12,912 bases of DNA from Pseudomonadota bacterium (GCA_023430065.1 JAEZCG010000011.1:1-12912); one strand, 5' to 3'. Counted from the first letter of the stretch, positions 1 through 8,162 are shown. Made by a program: numbers and translations. Notes: a model not told the origin generated them from the letters alone.

Positions 1-1
1 C

Positions 2-237
2 GGGATGACACCGTTAGCGTGCGGGATGATCTCGATAGCGTGTGTCATGACGTCGATCGGTGTCATTTCGAGCGCAGCGAGAAATCCTCGCCGTGGACAC
101 TGCACGGCGAGGATCCCTCGCCTTCGGCTCGGGATGACACCGAGTGGTGCTTCGGGATCACACTGATGGAGTTCTCGATCACACCGATGGAGTTCGGGAT
201 CACGCCCATAGACTTCTGAATAACACCGTTGCCGGGC
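2..237. repeat. Degenerate 21-base tandem repeat array
   Basis: Units of about 21 bases run at 2-22, 23-43 and 44-64, then, after a palindrome, at 131-153 (23 bases), 154-174, 175-195, 196-216 and a decayed unit from 217. Most begin gggatga or gggatca and continue with a variant of caccgatgg; the best conserved trio is 154-216, where two units share the ending ggagttc. The first 272 bases hold no convincing gene. Short frames read through only because 21 is divisible by three. The array lies downstream of the FIST gene, and its left limit may be outside the window. Function unknown. Confidence 0.75.
61..139. repeat. 79-base imperfect palindrome (intergenic repeat)
   Basis: The left arm 61-95 begins tgtcatttcgagcg and ends atcctcgccgtg. 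The right arm 103-139 is its near reverse complement, beginning cacggcgaggat and ending cgggatgaca. The loop is the seven bases 96-102. The outermost six bases and the innermost twelve pair perfectly, while the middle of the arms differs by substitutions and a two-base length change. The type resembles dispersed palindromic intergenic repeats of many proteobacterial genomes. As RNA it would form a long hairpin, but there is no T-run to make it a standard terminator. Confidence 0.8.
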
Positions 238-272
238 AGACGCACGTCTCCCCACACGCTGCGCCAAGACCA

Positions 273-1403
273 TTACATGAACAGCGTGAGCACGCCGGTG
301 TAACCGTACAACCGGTTGTGGGAGATCTCGCCGTTGCCGAAGAAGCCGATCAAAGGCACCGGGCCGAGGCCGTCGGCCACCATGCGCAGCTCCTGGGAGT
401 CGTCGCCGAACAGGCTGGCTCCGCGGCCGAGGCAGGAGAAATACAGCGCACCGCGCGGTGTACGGTACATGCCGGCACGAATGTTCTCGAGCATGCGCGC
501 AAGATCGTCGCTGGCGGTGCCGCGATCGCGCCGGCAGAACAGGATCTCGCTCCCCGGCTTCACCGGCTCGCTCACCGCCACCATCTTGCCGCGCGCATCG
601 AGGCCGGTGAGGTTGCGCACCACGTAGTCGCCGGTGTCGCTGCCCTCGATCGGCAAGCCGACGAAGAGATACCCGCCGGAAGCGCCCAGTCCGGGACCGT
701 ACGCCGGCCCCGCATCCTCTCGCAGCACATCCAGCGCGGGACGCCCATCGAGTCTGACCAGCACGTTCTGATGCGCGTCGGTGACACGATGGCGCGGCCC
801 CAGCGGCGAGCAGCCCTGCGTGAGGCGCGTTGCCACCGCCACCTCCTCGGAGAACAGCACGCCGGACACGCCGCCCTCGCTCAGGCCGTCGGCATACTGA
901 AGCGCACGCCCGCGCGAGCTGGTCACGCCACCGACGACGAAGCCGCTGCTCGTGCGTCCGGCGATCTCGCGCACCAGGCTGGTCAGCGATCGGCTTCCGG
1001 GATCGGCATGCAGCACGGCAAAGTTGACGTCGTGGTTGCCCCAGCTCATGCGCGCCTGCGCGACTTCGCGCGGTGAGCGCAGCGCGGGCAGCACCCGAAA
1101 GACACTCTCGTCGAACGGGCAGCACATCACCGCCAGGGCCGGTTCGTCCAGGTACTCGCGCCCCGTTGCGCAGATGCCGAGGCCCACGGTCCCGCTCCAG
1201 TGCTCGATGCCCGTCTCGCGCCGCAGGTACTCGACGATCTCGCCGAAGTGCTCGCTCCACAGGTCGGTGGCATAGACGAAGCCGAGCGAAGCGTTGCGGG
1301 CCCCGGCACCACACTGCTCGAGACAGGCGTCCGCCGCCGTGCGCCAGTCGCTCGCTCCGGCGTGGCCGTAGGAGAAGCCGTCGGCGACTACGCTGGTGGT
1401 CAT
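273..1403 (-). CDS. FIST-domain signal transduction protein
   Basis: This 376-residue protein has the FIST N and C architecture, a ligand-sensing module thought to bind small molecules such as amino acids and usually linked to signalling. The N-terminal half (about 35-200) carries the alternating strands and glycine-rich loops of FIST_N (GFVYATDLWSEHF, GTVGLGICATG, GFVVGGVTSS). The C-terminal half (about 215-372) ends with the typical block ALYFSCLGRG, then LIGFFGNGEI and GYTGVLTLF. There is no signal peptide, membrane segment, kinase or cyclase domain, so it is a stand-alone cytoplasmic FIST protein. The ATG start has a GGCGGAG Shine-Dalgarno sequence five bases upstream. It follows the patatin gene by 61 bases on the same strand and may be cotranscribed. 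Its ligand and partner are not visible here. Confidence 0.88.
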   Translation of the reverse strand: MTTSVVADGFSYGHAGASDWRTAADACLEQCGAGARNASLGFVYATDLWSEHFGEIVEYLRRETGIEHWSGTVGLGICATGREYLDEPALAVMCCPFDESVFRVLPALRSPREVAQARMSWGNHDVNFAVLHADPGSRSLTSLVREIAGRTSSGFVVGGVTSSRGRALQYADGLSEGGVSGVLFSEEVAVATRLTQGCSPLGPRHRVTDAHQNVLVRLDGRPALDVLREDAGPAYGPGLGASGGYLFVGLPIEGSDTGDYVVRNLTGLDARGKMVAVSEPVKPGSEILFCRRDRGTASDDLARMLENIRAGMYRTPRGALYFSCLGRGASLFGDDSQELRMVADGLGPVPLIGFFGNGEISHNRLYGYTGVLTLFM

Positions 1404-1452
1404 GGGGGCTCCGCCCAGGATCGGCGAATCATTCTAGCCGGAGGCGAAGCTG

Positions 1453-1464
1453 GCCGGAACCGGC
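1453..1464 (-). other. Short perfect palindrome after the phospholipase stop
   Basis: The 12-base inverted repeat gccggaaccggc directly abuts the stop codon of the patatin gene. It could form a small hairpin in the transcript. There is no following T-run on the minus strand, so it is not a normal intrinsic terminator; read-through into the FIST gene is likely. Confidence 0.35.
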
Positions 1465-3696
1465 TCACGGGCGCCCAAGGAAAAGGTACGGCGCGTAGCT
1501 GCCCTGATCTGCCCCGCCGAGTGCAAAGTACAGCGGCCCGAGCGCCGAGTCGTACGCCAGGTAGACCGAGCCGGCGAGAATGGAAACGTCGGTGTCGTCC
1601 AGCGAATTGATGCGTCCGCCTACGTCCGCGGCCTCGAATGACGCTCCCAGGAACAGATGTTCTGCAAAACTTCCCGGCGCACCAAGCCGGTACGCATACT
1701 GCGCACTACCGAACACGAAGCGATTCGCGAGGATCTGGCGTGGCTGCAGCCCGGACAGATTGAGGAATCCACCGAGTGTAAAGACCTCGCTGAGCGGCAG
1801 GTCGGACCCGAAGGCCGTGCCGCCCCGGAGTCCAAGGGTTGCGCGATGCCGAGTGCCGAGCGGGAGCGGTAAGTCCAGACGCCCCGAGATCCTGTCGAAA
1901 TCGGTATCTCCGCCCAGGCCCCTGCCCGCGCGCATCACTTCACCCTGCATGAAGAGTCCCGAGGCAGGGAAAACCCAGTCATCGAGCGTATCGACAACCA
2001 ATCGTCCACGGACCGCACCGTAGTCCTCCTTCCACTCGGGGAAGACGGGCAATCCGATCTCACGGAAGGCCCGCGCTTCGTTCCACTGGTACCCCAGGCG
2101 AAATTCCGCAGATCGCCCGAAGTAGATTCCCATGTCAAGGCCTGATACGAGCTGGCGGGTGCGATAGCTGGCGACCGCGTCCTCGTCGACGAAAACGTTG
2201 TTCTTCTCCTGTCTCCAGAGTGCGAACGGCGAGAGGAAGAAGCGACGACGCACGTCCAGGGGCTGGTACAACTCGGTTGCCAGTACGAGCGATTCGCCGA
2301 GAGACAGGGTGTTGCGCCATTCCAGCCCCCGCCGATTGAGCCAGGTGGCGCGATGGTCCACAAGGATGTTGAAGGCGCTTTCGCCCTCGAGGTCGCTGGA
2401 GAGGTTCAAGCCGAAGCGCAGGTAGTTCGGCCCGAAGGCCTTTGCTACCGGCTCCAGGACCAGTTCGCGTCTGCCGTCCCGGTCGTCGAAGCGATAGCGC
2501 ACCTGCTCGAAATCGTCGGTCGCCATCAGCGCGTCAAACTGATCCACGATGTGCTGCCGGTCGGATGTCCCTGGCTCGACGGCGAGCGCGGCCCTCACCG
2601 CCTGCGGATTCACCCTGCCCAGCGAAGATTCGTCGAGGCGCACGCTTTGCACGGGAAACTGCCGGCGCTCACGCCCTCGCTGCGCAGCGCGATGTGCGGC
2701 GTAGGCGTCCGGGGAAAGCGACAAGGGCTGCAGTCGTGCCGCCGTCGCACGAGCGGCCTTCTCGCCGATGGGGATCAGGGTCATCGCCTCGCGGAAGTTG
2801 GCCGAGCTGTAGTCGCCCACGTGCGTGTCGATCAGCACATCGCGCGCGCTCAGTTCCCCGAGGGAGCGCTGGACATTCGCATGGATCAGCAGATCGATCA
2901 TCTGCTGCGTAATCCCAACGACCGATTGCAGCGATTCGCGCGTGCGCGCGGTCGTCGACAGGTTGACCGCAATGATGATCTCTGCGCCCATGGCTCGAGC
3001 CACGTCCACGGGCAGGTTGCGCACGAGCCCGCCGTCCACCAGCAGTCGTCCGTCCAATTCGACCGGCGAGAACACGCCTGGCACCGCCATGCTCGCCCGC
3101 ATTGCGCTGATCAGGTCGCCGCGGTCCAGCACCACCATCTGGCCGGTGACGATGTCCGTGGCGACGGCCCGGAACGGGATCGGCAGATCGTCGAAGCTGC
3201 CAATGTCGGACGCCGCTCCGGCGAGATCGCCGAGGAAGACCTCGATGTTCTGCCCGACGATCGCGCCGGTCGGGAGCTTGATGCCGTCCTTGCCGACGCC
3301 GAACTCCGCGCCCAGCACATTGCGGCGTTCCAGTTCCTTGCTACGCTGCGATCGCGTGCTGCGCGGTCTGTCCACCAGGATTGAGGGGAGGTCCGCTGCA
3401 CGCACGCGCCGTTCCATGTCTTCCGCGGTCAGGCCCGTGGCATAGGCGCCGGCGACGATTGCTCCCATGCTGGTGCCGACGAGCACATCCACCGGCACGC
3501 GCATCTCCTCGAGCACCCTGATCACGCCGAGGTGCGCCACGCCCTTGGCGCCCCCACCGGCCAGCACCAGTCCGATTCGCGGACGCTCGGCTCGCGGCTC
3601 GTGTCGATCGGCCCAGGCCAGTTCCCCTCCAGCGGCGAACAACGCGCACAATAGCGCCGCCAGCATCCATCCTGGTCTTCGATCCCCTCGACTCAC
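1465..3696 (-). CDS. PlpD-type patatin phospholipase with C-terminal outer-membrane beta-barrel (type Vd autotransporter)
   Basis: This 743-residue protein has three parts. A signal peptide covers about 1-29 (basic start, LLCALFAAGG core, cleavage near AWA-D). A patatin domain (about 40-310) shows the oxyanion loop GGGAKG at 47-52, nucleophile motif GTSMG at 74-78 (Ser76), the ASMAVPGVFSP block near 201-211 and DGG at 221-223 (Asp221), so the Ser-Asp dyad is intact. A POTRA-like segment (about 340-420) precedes a 16-strand-type Omp85/surface-antigen barrel ending in LFLGRP. Known relatives such as Pseudomonas PlpD are lipases or phospholipases A1 carried to the cell surface by the barrel. The start is GTG with AAGGA six bases upstream. 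The internal ATG at codon 11 would lose the basic start of the signal peptide. The gene diverges from the crotonase gene. Confidence 0.92.
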   Translation of the reverse strand: MSRGDRRPGWMLAALLCALFAAGGELAWADRHEPRAERPRIGLVLAGGGAKGVAHLGVIRVLEEMRVPVDVLVGTSMGAIVAGAYATGLTAEDMERRVRAADLPSILVDRPRSTRSQRSKELERRNVLGAEFGVGKDGIKLPTGAIVGQNIEVFLGDLAGAASDIGSFDDLPIPFRAVATDIVTGQMVVLDRGDLISAMRASMAVPGVFSPVELDGRLLVDGGLVRNLPVDVARAMGAEIIIAVNLSTTARTRESLQSVVGITQQMIDLLIHANVQRSLGELSARDVLIDTHVGDYSSANFREAMTLIPIGEKAARATAARLQPLSLSPDAYAAHRAAQRGRERRQFPVQSVRLDESSLGRVNPQAVRAALAVEPGTSDRQHIVDQFDALMATDDFEQVRYRFDDRDGRRELVLEPVAKAFGPNYLRFGLNLSSDLEGESAFNILVDHRATWLNRRGLEWRNTLSLGESLVLATELYQPLDVRRRFFLSPFALWRQEKNNVFVDEDAVASYRTRQLVSGLDMGIYFGRSAEFRLGYQWNEARAFREIGLPVFPEWKEDYGAVRGRLVVDTLDDWVFPASGLFMQGEVMRAGRGLGGDTDFDRISGRLDLPLPLGTRHRATLGLRGGTAFGSDLPLSEVFTLGGFLNLSGLQPRQILANRFVFGSAQYAYRLGAPGSFAEHLFLGASFEAADVGGRINSLDDTDVSILAGSVYLAYDSALGPLYFALGGADQGSYAPYLFLGRP

Positions 3697-3743
3697 ACCG
3701 AGTCCTTGTCGTTCCGCACGGCCGGCGCCGCGTCACCGGTCCC

Positions 3744-3751
3744 ACTATAAT
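3744..3751. promoter_or_regulatory. Shared -10 site of divergent promoters
   Basis: The only AT-rich spot in the 86-base divergent gap, actataat, reads TATAAT on the plus strand (3746-3751), giving the crotonase gene a leader of about 25 bases. On the minus strand it reads TATAGT (3749-3744), giving the patatin gene a leader of about 40 bases. Both -35 regions are poor: on the minus strand only TTCCCT at 3772-3767, and nothing recognisable on the plus strand. The call rests on the -10 match and position. Confidence 0.45.
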
Positions 3752-3773
3752 CAGTCGGATCGATCAAGGGAAC

Positions 3774-3781
3774 GGAGGGAG
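3774..3781 (+). promoter_or_regulatory. Ribosome binding site of the crotonase gene
   Basis: GGAGGGAG lies immediately before the ATG at 3783, a strong Shine-Dalgarno match that fixes this start. Confidence 0.7.
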
Positions 3782-3782
3782 C

Positions 3783-4586
3783 ATGGACGCACCAGCCACG
3801 GTCGCCCCGGTCGCGGAGAGCCTGCTGCGCTCGGATGCCGACGGGATCGCCACGCTCACGCTCAACCGGCCGGACAAGTACAACGCATTGTCCGAGGAGC
3901 TGCTCAATACCACCATCTTCGCGCTCGAAGCGATCGAGAAGGACCGCAGCGTGCGCGTGGTGGTGCTGGCGGGCAATGGCCCGGCGTTCTGCGCGGGGCA
4001 CGATCTGAAGCAGATGCGTGCCAATCCCGATCAGGACTATTACCGCAAGCTGTTCGCGCTGTGCAGCAAGATGATGCTGACCATCTCCCGCATCCCGCAG
4101 CCGGTGATCGCCCGCGTGCACGGGATCGCCGCCGCCGCCGGCTGCCAGCTCGTCGCCCAGTGCGATCTTGCGGTGGCCGTGCAGAGCGCGCGTTTTGCGG
4201 TGTCCGGCATCAACGTCGGGCTGTTCTGCTCCACGCCGAGCGTGGCGCTCGGGCGCAACATGCTGCGCAAGCAGGCGATGGAGATGCTGCTCACCGGCGA
4301 CTTCGTCGACGCCGAAACCGCACGCACATACGGATTGGTGAACCGCGTGGTGCCGGCCGAGCAGCTCGATGCCGAGATCGGGCGGCTCGCGCGGCGCATC
4401 CTGGACAAGTCGGCGGTGGCAGTCGCCACCGGCAAGCGGATGTTCTACAAGCAGCTCGAGATGGGCATGGAGGCTGCGTACCAGTACGCAGCCGAGACCA
4501 TGGCCTGCAACATGATGGCGGCGGACGCCGGCGAGGGCATCGACGCCTTCATGCAGAAGCGCAAGCCGGACTGGACGCACCGCTGA
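3783..4586 (+). CDS. ECHDC3-like enoyl-CoA hydratase/isomerase family protein
   Basis: This is a 267-residue crotonase-fold protein of normal family length. The CoA-binding and oxyanion-hole loops are present: FCAGHDLK at 69-76 and AAAGCQLVAQCD at 117-128. The run SGINVGLFCSTPSVAL (141-156) and the ending AFMQKRKPDW are typical of the ECHDC3 subgroup rather than of beta-oxidation crotonases. The two acid/base glutamates of classical enoyl-CoA hydratase (Glu144 and Glu164 of the rat enzyme) align with Gln122 and Gly142, so ordinary hydration of enoyl-CoA is doubtful. The protein may bind or process another acyl-CoA; the substrate is unknown. The gene starts at an ATG with a strong ribosome binding site and is followed, after 133 bases, by the efflux operon on the same strand. 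It shows no clear functional link to either neighbour. Confidence 0.88.
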   Translation: MDAPATVAPVAESLLRSDADGIATLTLNRPDKYNALSEELLNTTIFALEAIEKDRSVRVVVLAGNGPAFCAGHDLKQMRANPDQDYYRKLFALCSKMMLTISRIPQPVIARVHGIAAAAGCQLVAQCDLAVAVQSARFAVSGINVGLFCSTPSVALGRNMLRKQAMEMLLTGDFVDAETARTYGLVNRVVPAEQLDAEIGRLARRILDKSAVAVATGKRMFYKQLEMGMEAAYQYAAETMACNMMAADAGEGIDAFMQKRKPDWTHR

Positions 4587-4719
4587 GCGCGCGAACGATT
4601 GCAGCGGATTGCGGTCTTTCCGGGTGCCGTCCGGCGATGCCTTGCCACCGTGGCCTGTGCACCGCTTCACGCCGCCGACCGTTGATCAGTCGGTATCGTC
4701 CATCCCGACAGTGGAATCC

Positions 4720-6156
4720 ATGTCCGTGCGCGCCGCGCCGCGTGCGGCGCGGCAGTGCGCGCGCCGCATCCTCCTGATCCTGCTCACCCTGGCCTCGGCC
4801 GGCACGTACGCGCAGGCCCGCAACGATCCCGCCGCGACCGCTGCGCAGCGGCCGCCGGCCGCATCCGCCTTCTGGGAGGGCGAGCGCGTGCCCTGCCCGG
4901 AAGCGGTGACGGTACCCGATCCCCTCACCCTGGCCGATGCGGTCGACCTGGCGCTGTGCCGCAACCCGCTGACACGCCAGTCGTGGGCACGTGCCAAGGT
5001 GCAGGCAGCAGAGGTGGGCATCGCGCGCTCGGACTTCTATCCGCAGGCGGACGCCCTTGTGGGGCTGCAGCGCTCCGAAGTGCGCAACGTGCCCGGCGCC
5101 GGCGGCCGCACCGATCTGGATGTGAGCATCGGCTTCGACTATCTGCTGTTCGATTTCGGCGGGCGCGCCGCCAACGTCGAGCGCGCGCGCCAGGCCCTGC
5201 TGGCGGCCAACTGGGCGCACAACAGCACGCTGCAGTCGGTGCTGTTCGTTGCGGTCCAGGCCTATTATCAGCTCTTCGCAGCACAGGAGGCCGTGGTATC
5301 GACGCAGGCCGCGGAGAAGGCGAGCCTGACCAGTCTCGAAGCCGCGCGCGCCCGATTGAAGGCCGGCAATGCGACACGGGCGGACGTGCTGCAGGCGCAG
5401 ACGGCGCACTCGGAGAACCAGCTCACGCGCACCCGCGCGCAGGGAGAGGCCGCCGTCGCCTTGGGCGCGTTGGCCAGCGCCCTCGGCTTGCCTGCCCAGC
5501 AGCCGGTGCGGATTGCACCGCCTCCCGACCTGTCCGTGCAACGCGAGGGCGAGCGGGCGGTGGAGGAACTGATCGCGGCCGCGCGCACGCTGCGGCCGGA
5601 TCTGGCCGCGGCGGAAGCCCAGGTGCGCGCGGCCCGTTCCGCGGTCGATGTGGCACGCGCCGTGGCCCGCCCCAGCCTGTCCGCCTTCGGCAGTGTCGGC
5701 GCCTCCCAATCGGCGCCGGGAAGCGACCCGCGTTCGGGTGCGATCGGGCTTCAGCTGCGCATTCCGCTCTTCACCGGCTATCGCAACACCTACCGCGTGC
5801 AACAGGCACGCGATCAGCTCGAACTGCAGCAGGCCACGCGCGATCAGGTGGACAACGACGTGGCGCTGGAGGTGTGGACCGCCTGGCAGGACCTGCGTAC
5901 CGAGCGCGCAGCGCTCGACACTGCGGCCGACCTCGTCGCGAGCGCGCAGGAAAACTACAGCGTCGCGCTCGGACGCTACCGCGCCGGCGTGGGCACGGTG
6001 ACGGATCTGCTCAATGCCCAGAGCGCGCTGGCCGGGGCCGAACTGCGCCAGATCGAGGCGCGCTACCGCTGGAACGTGTCGCGCGCGGCACTGGCCCGTG
6101 CCATCGGCGTGCTGCAGCCGGAACTGGCACGCAACGCGACAGGGAGGCTCCAATGA
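4720..6156 (+). CDS. TolC-family outer-membrane efflux channel
   Basis: The 478-residue protein begins with a signal peptide (basic MSVRAAPRAARQCARR, hydrophobic ILLILLTLASAG, cleavage near TYAQA). Two repeated OEP halves follow, each with long alpha-helical stretches rich in Ala, Gln and Arg and a pair of beta strands: YLLFDFGGRAANVERAR near 145-161 and LRIPLFTGYRNTYRVQQARD in the second half. Such proteins form trimeric outer-membrane channels with periplasmic tunnels. The open frame extends upstream to 4609, but the ATG at 4720 is chosen because it starts directly at the signal peptide; its GTGGA ribosome site is weak. The stop overlaps the next ATG (ATGA), which together with the adaptor and ABC genes marks it as the exit duct of this efflux system. 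A small inverted repeat (ccgac/gtcgg, 4675-4693) lies upstream; its role is unknown. Confidence 0.9.
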   Translation: MSVRAAPRAARQCARRILLILLTLASAGTYAQARNDPAATAAQRPPAASAFWEGERVPCPEAVTVPDPLTLADAVDLALCRNPLTRQSWARAKVQAAEVGIARSDFYPQADALVGLQRSEVRNVPGAGGRTDLDVSIGFDYLLFDFGGRAANVERARQALLAANWAHNSTLQSVLFVAVQAYYQLFAAQEAVVSTQAAEKASLTSLEAARARLKAGNATRADVLQAQTAHSENQLTRTRAQGEAAVALGALASALGLPAQQPVRIAPPPDLSVQREGERAVEELIAAARTLRPDLAAAEAQVRAARSAVDVARAVARPSLSAFGSVGASQSAPGSDPRSGAIGLQLRIPLFTGYRNTYRVQQARDQLELQQATRDQVDNDVALEVWTAWQDLRTERAALDTAADLVASAQENYSVALGRYRAGVGTVTDLLNAQSALAGAELRQIEARYRWNVSRAALARAIGVLQPELARNATGRLQ

Positions 6157-7346
6157 AGCGGACGTCGATGTCGGGCCTGCTCCTGCGCGCGGCGATCGTG
6201 CTGGCCCTCGCGGCAGCGGCCTGGGCGGGATGGAGTCTGTGGAGCAAGCGCACGCAACTGCCGCTCGAGGCACGTTACGAGTTCGAGGAGGTGACCATCG
6301 GCGACCTCACGCAGACCGTCACCGCGAACGGCACGGTCAACCCCGTCGGCCTGGTCAACGTCGGCACCCAGGTGTCGGGCACCGTACAGAAGCTCTACGT
6401 CGACTTCAACGACGAGGTGAAGGCCGGCCAGGTCCTGCTCGAACTGGATCCCACCACGACGCAGGCTGCCGTCGAGCAGACCAGGGGTGAGCTGGCCAGT
6501 GCCGAGGCGACCTTGCGGCTCGCGCAGGCGGAGGAGGCGCGCATGCGCGAGTTGTTCGCGCAGGAGTACGTCTCGCGCCAGGACCTGGAGCGCGCCATTC
6601 AGGCGCGGGAGGCCGCGCAGGCGCAGGTGCGCGTGGTACGCGGCAAGCTGCAGCGCGATCGCGCCAATCTCGGGTATACGGTGATCCGCTCTCCGGTCGC
6701 CGGCGTGGTGGTGTCGCGCGAAGTGGACGTGGGGCAGACGGTGGCGGCCAGCTTTCAGACGCCCACCCTGTTCAAGATCGCACGCGATCTGTCGCGCATG
6801 CAGATCGACTCGAACGTCGCGGAGGCCGACATCGGCAAGGTGCAGGTCGGACAGAGCGTGCGCTTCACCGTCGACGCCTTTCCGGACCGGCGCTTCGAGG
6901 GCAAGGTGCAGCAGATCCGGCTCGCACCGATCACCGAGCAGAACGTGGTCACGTACAACGTGGTTGTCGAGGTGGCCAACCCTGACCAGGCGCTCCTGCC
7001 GGGCATGACCGCCTACCTGAGCATTGTCATCGACACGCGCGAGAACGTGCTGCGGGTGCCCAATGCCGCACTGCGTTTCAGGCCCTCCGAGGCGCAGTCC
7101 GGCGCTTCCGCCACGACCGCGAACCCGGCCGGACGTGGCAGCGGGCTCCCGCCGAGCAAGGTGTACGTGCGGCGCGGCGAGATGTTGGAGACGGCGGAGG
7201 TCTCGGTCGGCATCACCGACGGGCGCTACAGCGTGGTGACCGGCGGGACTTTGAAGGCCGGCGATCGCGTCGCGGTCGAGGAACTGCAGAGCGAGCGCAA
7301 GCCGAACGGCACGGCGAGCCAGCCGTTCCGCTTCCGCGCCTTCTGA
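6153..7346 (+). CDS. MacA-type periplasmic adaptor (membrane fusion protein)
   Basis: This 397-residue protein has an uncleaved N-terminal membrane anchor (about 9-30). A barrel-sandwich/lipoyl half motif follows (GTVNPVGLVNVGTQVSGTV, about 60-78), then an alpha-helical hairpin (about 103-170) and the second lipoyl half with VIRSPVAGVVVSREVDVGQ (about 177-195). Beta-barrel and membrane-proximal domains complete it, with LLPGMTAYLSIVID near 281-294. This is the architecture of MacA, which links an inner-membrane MacB-type ABC transporter to a TolC channel and stimulates the ATPase. A Ser/Gly/Ala-rich insert near 312-335 looks like a flexible loop. The ATG overlaps the channel gene's stop (ATGA) and is preceded by GGAGG. 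The stop overlaps the ATPase start (TGATG), so translation is probably coupled. Confidence 0.92.
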   Translation: MKRTSMSGLLLRAAIVLALAAAAWAGWSLWSKRTQLPLEARYEFEEVTIGDLTQTVTANGTVNPVGLVNVGTQVSGTVQKLYVDFNDEVKAGQVLLELDPTTTQAAVEQTRGELASAEATLRLAQAEEARMRELFAQEYVSRQDLERAIQAREAAQAQVRVVRGKLQRDRANLGYTVIRSPVAGVVVSREVDVGQTVAASFQTPTLFKIARDLSRMQIDSNVAEADIGKVQVGQSVRFTVDAFPDRRFEGKVQQIRLAPITEQNVVTYNVVVEVANPDQALLPGMTAYLSIVIDTRENVLRVPNAALRFRPSEAQSGASATTANPAGRGSGLPPSKVYVRRGEMLETAEVSVGITDGRYSVVTGGTLKAGDRVAVEELQSERKPNGTASQPFRFRAF

Positions 7347-8062
7347 TGAGCACCGGCGCGCGCGCGCTGATCCGCGTCGAATCCCTGCACAAGCAGTACG
7401 AGACCGACGCCGGGCCGCAGCCGGTGCTGCGCGGTGTCGATCTGCAGATCGATGCGGGGGAGTTCGTGGCCGTCATGGGACCCTCGGGATCGGGCAAGTC
7501 CACCTTCATGAACATCCTCGGTTGCCTCGACGTGCCCACCTCCGGCCGCTATCTGCTCGACGGCCACGACACCTCGCGGATGTCCGGCGACGAACTGGCG
7601 CGCCTCCGCAATCACTTCATCGGCTTCGTGTTCCAGGGCTTCAACCTGCTGCCGCGTGTGAACCTGCTCGACAACGTCGCGCTGCCCATGCTCTATGCGG
7701 CCCGTCCCACGGCGGAGCGCCATGCGCGCGCACTCGAACTGCTCGCGCGCGTGGGCCTGGAACGCTATGCCGACTACCTTCCCAGCCGCATCTCGGGGGG
7801 ACAGCAGCAGCGGGTGGCGATCGCACGCTCGCTCGCCAACCGGCCGAAGCTGCTGCTGGCGGACGAGCCGACCGGCAATCTCGACACCGTCACCAGTCAC
7901 GAGATCATGGAGCTGATCCAGTCGCTCAACCGCGAGGAAGGAATGACCGTGGTCCTGGTCACGCACGAGACCGATATCGCCCGCTTCGCCAAGCGCATCA
8001 TCCGGTTCGTCGACGGCTGCGTGGACGAGGACCGTGTCACGGCCATGGAAACGCATAGCTAG
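7346..8062 (+). CDS. MacB/LolD-type ABC transporter ATPase
   Basis: This 238-residue nucleotide-binding protein has a complete set of ABC motifs: Walker [10 protein letters not shown] at 45-53, Q-loop Gln97, signature ISGGQQQR at 149-156 (Ile replaces the usual Leu), Walker B LLLADEP at 169-175 with catalytic Glu174, D-loop NLD at 178-180 and H-loop His207. It belongs to the group that energises FtsX/MacB-like permeases by mechanotransmission. E. coli MacB fuses ATPase and permease; here they are separate genes, as in many related systems. The start overlaps the adaptor stop and has no independent Shine-Dalgarno sequence, which suggests translational coupling. The last residues after about 225 are unconserved. 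The substrate (drug, peptide or lipid-like) cannot be told. Confidence 0.93.
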   Translation: MSTGARALIRVESLHKQYETDAGPQPVLRGVDLQIDAGEFVAVMGPSGSGKSTFMNILGCLDVPTSGRYLLDGHDTSRMSGDELARLRNHFIGFVFQGFNLLPRVNLLDNVALPMLYAARPTAERHARALELLARVGLERYADYLPSRISGGQQQRVAIARSLANRPKLLLADEPTGNLDTVTSHEIMELIQSLNREEGMTVVLVTHETDIARFAKRIIRFVDGCVDEDRVTAMETHS

Positions 8063-8071
8063 CGTCAGGAT

Positions 8072-8162
8072 CACGAATCCCGATTCCCGAATCACGAGTC
8101 ACGAATCACGAGTCACGAATCACGAGTCACGAATCACGAATCACGAGTCACGAGTCACGAGT
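8072..8162. repeat. Heptanucleotide tandem array, 13 copies, inside the efflux operon
   Basis: Thirteen contiguous 7-base units fill 91 of the 110 bases between the ATPase and permease genes. Two forms dominate: cacgaat (8072, 8100, 8114, 8128, 8135) and cacgagt (8093, 8107, 8121, 8142, 8149, 8156). Two diverged units, cccgatt and cccgaat, sit at 8079 and 8086. The last unit ends 10 bases before the permease ATG. The unit length is not a multiple of three, but three units make 21 bases, so one frame stays open without being a gene. There are no spacers, so this is not CRISPR. The array leaves the permease without a normal Shine-Dalgarno sequence. Confidence 0.95.

Noticed and set aside
144..1076. 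Long plus-strand open frame opposite the FIST gene
   Set aside because: It is antisense to a protein with clear FIST motifs, has low-complexity His/Ala/Arg-rich composition, and reflects the GC-rich codon pattern of the other strand.
1453..1464. Intrinsic terminator after the phospholipase gene
   Set aside because: The stem is only four to five pairs and is not followed by a T-run on the minus strand.
2353..3384. Plus-strand open frame opposite the patatin gene
   Set aside because: It is antisense to an intact patatin domain with catalytic motifs; the His/Arg-rich product shows no domain.
4675..4693. Operator-like inverted repeat ccgac/gtcgg before the efflux operon
   Set aside because: Five-base arms around nine bases are common by chance at this GC content, and no regulator gene is adjacent; only noted under the channel gene.
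4609..4719. Upstream extension of the TolC-family gene
   Set aside because: The extra 37 codons would place the signal peptide inside the protein; the ATG at 4720 directly precedes it.
4549..6273. Long minus-strand open frame opposite the TolC-family gene
   Set aside because: The plus-strand gene has a signal peptide and both OEP repeats, while the minus frame has no recognisable domain or ribosome site.
8072..8162. CRISPR array
   Set aside because: The seven-base units are contiguous with no spacers, and no cas gene is nearby.
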